From Zygnema cylindricum (Eukaryota; Streptophyta; Zygnematophyceae; Zygnematales; Zygnemataceae), in assembly GCA_037447655.1 (NCBI GenBank), contig JBBHKE010003004.1, forward strand, positions 345,563-409,562: a DNA stretch of 64,000 nucleotides, written 5' to 3'. The notes below the pieces were generated by a model. That model searched no databases. It saw only the letters and a list, made by a program, of their open reading frames with translations, and had not been told where the DNA came from. Below, in pieces: positions 56,501-64,000 of the stretch; position 1 is the first letter of the stretch, and the number at the start of each line of letters is the position of its first letter. A program made the translations under genes and the position numbers.

Positions 56501-58107
56501 AGTTGCACAAGAATTGCATAAGAAGGGTAAGCTGCCATCGCTTTTAGTGTTATACATTTTTCGGGAACTAAAACGTCTTTAACTTTATTTTCAACTGTTG
56601 GATTTTTCTTTTTAAAGGAGAAATTGAAAGGTAATGGGCTTACTTTTTTGATTGTGGCGCCACAATTTAAACTTGAAACTCTTTAAGATGAGAAAAAACG
56701 TATTAACCTTATTTTCAACCGTTGGTTTTTTTTTTTTTAAATCAATGGAAAGGTAGTGGTTTTACCTTTCAATCGTGACATCACTATTGAAAATCAGAAA
56801 GTTATGTGACGAGAAAAAGACAAAAAAATACTTTTGACAGCCCGGAAAATGTTTAACACATAGTGGTGGGCAAGGTAGCCTTCAATTCTATATATTTCTG
56901 CAAAACTTACGATGAAATTGGGGCTGGATTTTGTTATTTTTTCTTGTTTTTTTTTTTTTTTTGCATAAGAAGAGGGAATAAAAAAGGTTGCCTATCTCAA
57001 ACACATATGTTTTTTTCGCAAAATTTATGCTGAAATTGGGGTTAAGTTCTGCCTTTTTCGTGCTTTTGCTTTTTTTACTTTTTTTTTACTTTTTTTTTTT
57101 TTACTTTTTTTTGTATAAGAATAGCATAAAAAAGGTACACTGTGAATTGTTATTAGCATTAGTAACACTAATTTGGTGCTGTTTTTTTGATACCTGGATA
57201 TAAAATAGTTTTTAATCCTTATGTTTGTTTTTTGATTTCTGGATATAAAATAGTTTTAATATTACCTTTAGTTTTTTTCTGACACCTGGATGTAAAATAG
57301 TTTTAAAAATACTTATGGTTTTTTTGGTATCTGAATAATTTTTTTATTATTATTATTTTTATTTATACTAAACCACTATAACAACACTAGAATAACACTA
57401 AAATAACACCAAAATAACACTAAAAACCACTAAAATAACGCCAAAATAACACCAAAGTAAACTCCACGCTACATGTTTCTTAACGCTACTAAAGCGGTTC
57501 ACAATGTAGCCTTTGTCGATAACAAATTAATTCCCAAAATTTAAAGCTGAAAATTGGTTCTAGATTTTGTTGTCGTTGTTGTTGTTTTTTTTTTTTTTGG
57601 GTTGTTTTTTTTTTTTTTGGGTTTTTTTTTTTTTTTTTTTAGGTTTTTTTTTTTTTTGGCAGGATAGCAATCGACGATCCTTATTCGACTGTGGTGGTCG
57701 CAGCCTCAAGAACTTTGGAAATTTGTTTAAGTTTTGCAAATAATGAAGCTTTTTTCGATGGTTGCGAGGTTTGTTTTTTTTTTTTTTTGTTAGGTTTTTT
57801 TCCAGAGTTGTCAAGTTTATTAGCTTGGATTTTTTGTTTTTCTGTTTTTTTAAATTTTTTTCAATTGTTGTGAGGTCTGTTTGGGTTTTTTTTGCTCTTC
57901 CCCTTCTTTTTTTTTTTTTTTTTGTTCTGGTTTTTTTTTTCGTTTTTTTTTCTGTTTTTTTTTTTTTTGTCGTTTGAAAATAGGGTGTTTATAATCTAAT
58001 TGTCAAACATATTTTACTCGGAAAGTTTTTTCATTTGAGCGTCCGCTGAGTCAAATTGAGTCAATGTCAAGTCAAGTCAAGTCAGTATATGTATATATAT
58101 ATATATA

Positions 58108-58194
<87 letters not shown>

Positions 58195-58621
58195 TATTTC
58201 AGGGTTTGAGGAAAAGAAGCCTTCTGTACTCCTACCATCTTTCACGAATAATAATGCGCAATGAATATTTTCCTACATTTTCTCACCATTTTTTTTTTTT
58301 TTTTTTTTTCTTTTTTCGCAGGCTTTCTGGCGAGGGGAAGAAACGACTTTTACTTGTCCCATTTTTCGACAAAAAACGAATGTAAAAGATGGGTTTTTGG
58401 GAGGGGGGAGATGGAAAGATAACGTAAAACCCTCGGAATTTTTGCCTCGAGGAGTGAAGGGAACTTTGAGTAAAGGGAGAGGGAGAGATAGGTACAGAAG
58501 AAGACGAAGATGGCGGTACGGTTGGTACGGGATGCTGATGTGGCTAGTCGTGACATCGCCGCCGGACTTATTCGGATGGGAATTCTTCCTCGAATCCGGT
58601 ATATTTTGGAGGTAATTTTAT

Positions 58622-58653
<32 letters not shown>

Positions 58654-58717
58654 CCTCTCTCTCTGTCTCTCTCTCTCTCTCTTTTCTTTTTTGAATTCTT
58701 TCTCTCCCTCTCTCTCT

Positions 58718-58779
<62 letters not shown>

Positions 58780-61700
58780 TTTCTTTTTTGAATTCTTTCT
58801 CTCTCTCCCTCTCTCTCCTCCCCCCCCCCCCTTCTCTTTCACTCTCTCTCTCCTTTTTTCATAACTTTTCTTTTTCGTTTACTTTCTCCTTTTTTTTAAA
58901 TATGATTTACGCTTGGATTTGAAATTTTTACGAGAAGGGATTCTAGGATTTAAAATTTGTTTTAAATGGGGACAATTTTTTTTTTTAAACTCTGGTACAC
59001 ATTGGAGGTCAGTTTTTTTTTTTTTTTTTTTTTTTTAATTTGAATAAAATTTACTTTCATGTTTTAAATTTCAAAATTGGGGTTTCAGAAAGGATGATTA
59101 GGCTATTAAATATACAGATTCTCGTTAATTTTTTCGATAAAATGTTGGTCTTCAGCAATTTTCTCTTATTTTTGGGCTTCTTTTACTTTTAACTCCTTCA
59201 AAAAAATTAATTGTATAAGAAATTTCACTCAAACTCGTTCACACACTTCGCGAAACTTCATTTATTTCTAGATTTTTTTTAGGAATTAAGTCAAAATAAC
59301 CCCAAAAAAACCCTGATATTTCCAAAGCCAAACACTAAAAACTGTAAGAAAAACCCTAAAAATTCTGAAAATCCTAAAGTGGTTGTCTCTAAACTGGAGG
59401 GAGCATACGATTCTTTACTTAACTGTTTGGTATCGTTGTTCCAACACTCTCCCACCCTCCCTCCCTCCCTCTCTCCCTCCCTAAAATCTCAAAAAAACCT
59501 TGCCTAATAAAATAACATATATATTTTCTTGTATATAAACAGGTTTCTAAACTGGAGGAAACATACGATTCTTTACTTAATTGTTTGGTATCGTTTGTTC
59601 GACACTCTCCTTCTTCTTCCCACGCTGTCTTCTACTGTCCTCGGCTCATGGAGGGGATACAAAATAACTTTATTATGGAGACGGAAGGGAAGACGAAGAG
59701 GCAACAAGGGACAGCCGTAAAGCTTGTCAAGGTGGGAGAGAGGGAGAGAGGAAGAGGGAGGGAGGGAGGGAGGGAGGGAGAGGGGGAGAGGGAGGGGGAG
59801 GAAGAGAAGGAGAGGGAGTGGGAGAGGGAATGGGAGAGCGAGAGAGTTATGCCTGTCGATGTTTCTTTTCTAAACATAGCTCCATTATGTCGAAAGAATC
59901 ACATTTTTTCTTTACTGAGGGAGAACCAATTTCTGCCTGTTTCTGGAAAGAGATACAACTTTCTGAAAGTTATTTTTGACAACTTCTTTTTTTCAACTTC
60001 TGGGTTAATTGAACAAGAATAGGGGATATCAAGCACTTAAAAAAAATAATGCTGATTATGAGATGATCATTGCCTAATATTAGTTGTGCTGTAAATTCTA
60101 TACCTTGGATCTCTCTCTGATCTGTCCAATCATTTTTGTTCTTTCTCTTGGCCTTTCACACCTCCGTTCTATATTGTCTAAACTTCCATTCTGGCTCTTG
60201 TTTGCCGCGCCCGGAGCTTTTCGATCTATTTTATCAAACTTACTTTTACACCATCGTACCATTAGTGGTCTCACAACATCAAATTTATCCTCTCCTTCTC
60301 CTTCTTCACAAACCTCAAATTACGGAAACGATTTGCTTGTTATCGAGTCTTTACGACTTTGGAGGGTTTTTTCTCGTTATGGTCTCTCTCCTGAGATTTT
60401 TCCTGATTATTATCCTTCTCTTTGTTTTTGGCTCTTACCTCCGAGTGAGAGATTGTTATTGAACAGAATCGGAGGGAAAAAAATTGAAAACTTTGACTTT
60501 TCAAAACATTATTACAGACTCAATTTTGTTGCGGAAAATCGCGAGAGAAATGTCAATAAACTCGAGGAAGAATGGATTCTTTCTCGGGAATCATTTTTGC
60601 TGCTTGAAGGTCTTTTGTCTTTTCTCCCACGATTGCGATTATCTTTAACTTCTGATTTGGAATCGAAATTAAGTTCTTTATACCGACAATCTGATCTCGA
60701 AACTTTTGATTCTCAAAATTTTGATTCTCTTAGTCTTTCACAAAAAGAAATTTCTTGGAGTGTGGCAATTCCTCTGGTAAATACAGGTTTAAAATGGTTA
60801 TCTCCAAAAATTGTTTCTGTTATCACAAGAAAAATGGTCGTAAAGAAAAGAGAGACGCAAGAGGGAGAGGAGAGCGATGAGGGCGAGAAGGGAGAGAAGG
60901 GAAAGAAGGTAGAGGAGGGAGAGGAGAGAGAGGAAATGCAGAAATCGAATGAAGGCTTGGTGAGAGGAGGATCGTTGAGAGGGGAAGTAACAGAAAAAGG
61001 GAGAAGAGAAGGAGAGGTAAGAGAAGGAGAGGTAAGAGGAGGAGAGCTGTCGGCTATGGCTTCTGTACTTCATCTTCTCGCAACTGTTGTCGAGAAAAGT
61101 ATCCCTCAAAAAGAAAAAGGTGCGGAACATAATAAGACAAAACGAGAAAGACGAAAACCATGGCTACCTCCTTTTGTTCAATCAGTGGGAAGGACTCTTT
61201 TGCTTTCAGGATTTTTTGATTTTAACGGTTTTAAAAAACAGATTGACCCAAAAAATAAGAGTTTGGGATTAGGTTCGAAATTAGAATCCGGATTCGAATC
61301 AAAATTAGAATCGGAAAAAATAAAATTAGGATCGGAAAAAACTAAGTCAGGATTTGGATCGAATTTAGGATCGAATCGAGGACCGCGATCGAATTTGGGA
61401 CCAGTTTTGGGTTTTTTGGTGGAGGCTGGGAGGAGTAAGAATACTGAGATCGCTTTGCCAGCTGTCAGTTGTCTATTGGGTCTAGTTTGTTTAGTAAAAG
61501 CTCTTCATAAAGCTTTAAAAGTTACCGGTTTAGGAATTGACAGTTTAGGATTTAAAGAAGGAAATACGGGAAGTGAAGAAGGAGAGAGAAGTGAAGGAGG
61601 AGAGAGAAGTGGAGGAGGAGAGAGAAGGGAAGAAGGAGAGAGAAGTGAAGAAGGAGAGATAGGAATCGAAAGAGATGTTTTACGAGGATTACCGACTAAT

Positions 61701-64000
61701 AGAACCGACAAAAAATATGAGTCAATTGACAGAAAAACTGGAAATGGGGTAGAGGGAAAAGAAAGGGATGGGAAAGATAATAGTATTTCCGAGAAAGAGA
61801 AACGGGGCGGTTTTTTAGAAGGAATAGAGCTTGAGATGGTTAAGTTGTTGGAGGAGGTAGGAGAGGATGTGAGAGAGGAAACAAGAAATGGGGGAGGTCT
61901 AGAAACTTTAGAAAATAAAGGGAGAGGAGGTCCTTCTCCGGGTTTAGGAGTAGGATGGGGAGGACAGGGAGGAGGATGGTGGTCAAAGAAAGTCAAAGTT
62001 TGTCAAGGAAAAGGACAAATAGTTTTGGAGCTTCTCGAGGTTTTATTTCCTGAGGAAGAGATGGTAAGGGATTTAAAACGAGTTCGGAATGAAAAATTGG
62101 GAGAAGGAGAGGTAGTTGAGTTGGTTGGAGGACAGAGGAGAGAGGGGCAGGAAGGAGGGGAGAGAAAGGAGGGAAAAGTGGGAGAGGCGGAGAATGTGGG
62201 AGAGGAGGAAAAGGAGGGAAAGGAGGAGAAAAACGAGGAAATGGAGGAGAGAAAGGAGAGAAAGGAGGGGAAGGGAGAGGATTCATTTTGGAGATTAGAG
62301 CTTTCTCTTGCAGTTTTGAGTTTGGTAGGACCAGCCGAAAAGGAGGCGGATTTATTTTTAAGGGGTATAAATAGGTGCTTGTTAGAGACAGAGAATTTGG
62401 GAAATTTTGTGGCTGAATTGAACCTTGAAAGGGAGGAGAGGAGGGAAAAAAAAGCCGACATCAAAACTGTGAAAAAGGGGTATTGTCCAAATATCAATTT
62501 GAGGAAATACCTTAGTCAACATTTTGCAGAGACATGGTTGTTTATGAAAGAAAATATCGATATGTTAGAAAACAAAAGAGTTTCGGGAGAGAGAGAGAGA
62601 GTTCTCAAAAAAGGAGTAAGACAGGTAAACATCGGAAATGAAAAGGATGAGAGATTGGGTGTTATAAAAGAAGAGGAAGAGGAAGAGGGAGAGGGGGAGA
62701 GAGAGGAAGATTCTCATTTTCAAGAGGTTTTTGGAGAAACAGGACAAAGGAAGGAGAATTTGTTATTTCCGTGGGTTGGGCAAAGACTACCTCTCCCTCC
62801 TCATTGGATTTTAAGTCCCATATCAGCTGGAATACATAGCCGAAGAAATAAAGCCCAGAAAAGACAAATGCGATATAACCCCCTTTTTTCAAATAGATCC
62901 GAAGAGGAAAACTCAAAATTGGCACAGAAAACAGTATCCTCCGGGCTCTGGTTTTTGTTAATTCTAGAAAAAGCTTTCGCTTTTGATGGACTTTTTTTCT
63001 TGAAAAGCGAAGACGTTTCTGATAGAAACGGTGAAATATTGGATAAAAATGGAAAATACCTGGAAACCCATTTTACTCGCATTCCGTTAGTACGGAAAAT
63101 TCACTCTCTCTCGGAAGTTTTTATGGCTGATAATGAACTTTATCTTGAAGAAGATGTGAGAGTACCCCTTTTCGCCCTTCAGAAACATTATTGTTCTTTA
63201 CTCACTAATGGACAAAAACAAATCGATGTAAATTTGGACTTTTGTGCCGGGATCAGCCCCTCGTATCCGTCTTATTCTCAGGCTCTTTCCGAGGAATTTT
63301 CGTCCATATCTTTCGGAAACACATTATTTGGTCGACAAATTTCAGTTTTTCTAAGGCGACAGGTGTCACTTTATGTGAGATTTGACACGTGGCATTCTCT
63401 GGATAGTCAATCTTTTTCAAGATTGCCGAAATTGGAGGATTGTTTGGGGACTCCGGAAGACTATTTGCTTCCCTTCGAGGTTTGAGTTTTACCTCTTTCA
63501 TGAAGTTTAATTAAGGAGGGGGAGGAAAAGATAGAGGGAGAGGGAGGGGGGGATTATTATTATTTGACTTGTATAAGAAGAGTTGCTTATCCCAAATTTT
63601 TGGTTGTAGGTCAGTTGCTGTTAGATTCCTAAATCAAAATTTAATTCTCTTTTGCTTTGCTACTTTTTCCCTCTCACGTTTTACTCTTTTTTTCTTTTCG
63701 TCCTTTTTCCTGTTATCCTTTTTCCTTTTTCTTTTTTTCTATTTTTTCACAGGACAATCCGAAAATGTTAGAAAGCTATATGTCTTCTTTGACAACCGGA
63801 AATCTTTCACGATCTTCGTCTGTTTCTTCGTTGCCCTTCATTTTGGCCGTTTGGCATTTAGCGGCTTGTTTTTTCGGGCAGCCCGAAAAGGAATCGCAGC
63901 AAGGAAATGAAGAGGACAAAAATTTGAAAAAAGAAGCCATGATTCGATCTTTACTGCGATCAGCAAGTCAAGGAATATTGGAGAAGGTAAAAACCGAAAA
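50558..64000 (+). CDS. RPAP1: RPAP1/MINIYO homologue, RNA polymerase II-associated protein 1 (3' end beyond window)
   Basis: Coding exons: 50558-50879, 52606-52889, 53337-54893, 55884-56367, 57663-57768, 58322-58611, 59543-59731, 60084-63479, 63753-63986 (last donor GTAAAA), more beyond. Landmarks: N-terminal [23 protein letters not shown]1_N-like [19 protein letters not shown]1_C start [15 protein letters not shown] with [16 protein letters not shown]; armadillo-like body [33 protein letters not shown]-terminal [18 protein letters not shown] and [16 protein letters not shown]. The family links Pol II to assembly and nuclear import chaperones; Arabidopsis MINIYO acts as a switch to differentiation. 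The part seen is already about 2,280 codons, against about 1,400-1,470 for human and Arabidopsis proteins, because of low-complexity insertions. Two joints are imperfect: exon 2 to exon 3 (phase 0 against a frame needing 1 nt) and a frame change inside exon 6 at about 58492-58510. Confidence 0.88.
51245..51312. repeat. (CT)n tract in RPAP1 intron 1
   Basis: CTCTCT/CTCCCT repeat about 70 bp long. Confidence 0.85.
51655..52460. repeat. AATTCATC minisatellite in RPAP1 intron 1
   Basis: Roughly 60 units of an 8-bp repeat (AATTCATC with AATTYATY variants) in two blocks, 51655-52115 and 52215-52460. The spacer (AATCAAATCACA..) itself recurs at 52130 and 52500. All frames give INSSIHQF-like ORFs that are not genes. 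Confidence 0.9.
53220..53312. repeat. Telomere-like degenerate repeats in RPAP1 intron 2
   Basis: AAATCCTTGAAAATCCTGAAAATATCCTTAAAA-type units, the same family as 47365-47610 and 59280-59380. Confidence 0.6.
54538..54742 (+). repeat. In-frame heptad tandem repeat in RPAP1 exon 3
   Basis: A 21-bp unit (ATGGGACAAGARRAATCAAAA) repeated about ten times, coding [14 protein letters not shown] variants. Nearly identical at DNA level, so recently expanded. Lies between the N-terminal helix and the conserved RFSLDG segment. Confidence 0.9.
54985..55135. repeat. GTTTTCGTTTCC minisatellite in RPAP1 intron 3
   Basis: Repeated GTTTTCGTTTCCGTTTTA(G) units. Confidence 0.85.
55696..55876. repeat. Long poly-T tract before RPAP1 exon 4
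   Basis: About 180 bp of T runs broken by single C bases, ending at the acceptor CACACAG (exon 4 starts 55884). An exceptionally long polypyrimidine tract. Confidence 0.9.
56101..56290 (+). repeat. (GGGAGA)n purine tract inside RPAP1 exon 4
   Basis: Purine-rich stretch in frame, coding [18 protein letters not shown] and onward, between conserved segments [14 protein letters not shown] and [19 protein letters not shown]. Confidence 0.85.
57138..57506. mobile_element. TA-MITE in RPAP1 intron 4
   Basis: CACTGTGAATTGTTATTAGC..GCTACTAAAGCGGTTCACAATG flanked by TA (57136-57137, 57507-57508). Right part contains an ACTAAAATAACACC tandem repeat. Related to the MITEs at 24897-26861 and 32194. Confidence 0.65.
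58085..58191. repeat. (AT)n microsatellite in RPAP1 intron 5
   Basis: About 105 bp of nearly pure AT dinucleotides. Confidence 0.95.
58620..58855. repeat. (CT)n microsatellite in RPAP1 intron 6
   Basis: CT dinucleotides with two copies of TTTTCTTTTTTGAATTCTTTCTC embedded, implying a ~100-bp duplication within the tract. Confidence 0.9.
59385..59455 (+). pseudogene. Decayed duplicate of RPAP1 exon 7 start in intron 6
   Basis: GTCTCTAAACTGGAGGGAGC..CGATTCTTTACTTAACTGTTTGG copies the first ~70 bp of exon 7 (59543 on) with a frame-breaking deletion (ATCGTTGTTCC against ATCGTTTGTTCG). It lacks the AG acceptor. Confidence 0.8.
59736..59850 (+). repeat. (GGGAGA)n purine tract after RPAP1 exon 7
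   Basis: Follows the proposed donor AAG|GTGGGA (59732). Stop-free, so intron retention would add about 95 codons. It could instead be coding, like the tracts in exons 4 and 8. Confidence 0.7.
60850..62705 (+). repeat. Clusters of Gly/Glu/Arg/Lys low complexity in RPAP1 exon 8
   Basis: Purine-rich coding clusters at about 60850-61050, 61260-61400 ([13 protein letters not shown] type), 61560-61665 ([12 protein letters not shown] type), 62090-62280 and 62660-62705, alternating with conserved helical segments. They account for most of the extra length of the protein. Confidence 0.85.

Noticed and set aside
59585-60022. 145-codon ORF reading from RPAP1 exon 7 through the purine tract
   Set aside because: A donor at 59732 and an in-phase acceptor at 60083 join conserved RPAP1 sequence, so the extension is more likely intron, though retention cannot be excluded.

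Overview
The window is nuclear DNA from a plant-lineage (streptophyte) eukaryote. The evidence is: genes with many spliced exons and GT..AG introns, a COR413-type cold-acclimation membrane protein, a plant-like MSH5, an RPAP1/MINIYO homologue, Ty1/copia LTR retrotransposons primed by initiator tRNA-Met, and degenerate plant-type telomere repeats (AAACCCT). There is no tRNA array, operon or CRISPR. I cannot name the species. The unusually long simple-sequence tracts and huge low-complexity coding insertions do not point to a well-known crop genome. A 10-N assembly gap lies at 18642-18651.

Layout. 1-14450 is a nest of copia elements. It holds a truncated LTR at the left edge, a complete gag-only non-autonomous element on the minus strand (1298-5627, TSD AATAT), an LTR tail fragment, the start of a second copia type with a conventional PBS, and a full-length but broken copia element on the plus strand (8011-14450). 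14451-21850 is repeat-rich and gene-poor. 21857-23832 (minus) is a four-exon COR413 gene. 24897-31128 is a field of DNA transposon derivatives: two head-to-head TA-flanked MITEs forming a palindrome, a hAT element with a perfect 8-bp TSD inside one of them, and three PIF/Harbinger-like elements with TTA/TAA TSDs.

31626-42490 (plus) is a complete 31-exon MSH5 gene (864 aa, every splice phase closing), the meiotic MutS homologue that works with MSH4 in crossover formation. 44019-47352 (minus) is a RING-H2 E3 ligase gene with a purine-rich coding tract that breaks its frame. 50558 to the right edge (plus) is an RPAP1 (MINIYO) homologue, the RNA polymerase II assembly/import factor. Its coding sequence already exceeds 2,200 codons here because of Gly/Glu/Arg/Lys insertions and a heptad tandem repeat. 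It runs off the window.

Most striking points: (1) the copia family here places, directly after the 5' LTR, a 15-nt match to the anticodon stem-loop of initiator tRNA-Met (half-tRNA priming as in Drosophila copia), while the gag ORF starts inside the LTR and reads through the PBS; (2) the LTRs carry a conserved antisense tRNA-like module; (3) the non-autonomous element keeps one long ORF fusing gag to a decayed RNase H tail; (4) (GGAGAR)n tracts sit inside real exons and coincide with reading-frame breaks in two neighbouring genes. The host genes do not form a common pathway; their adjacency is ordinary eukaryotic gene order.
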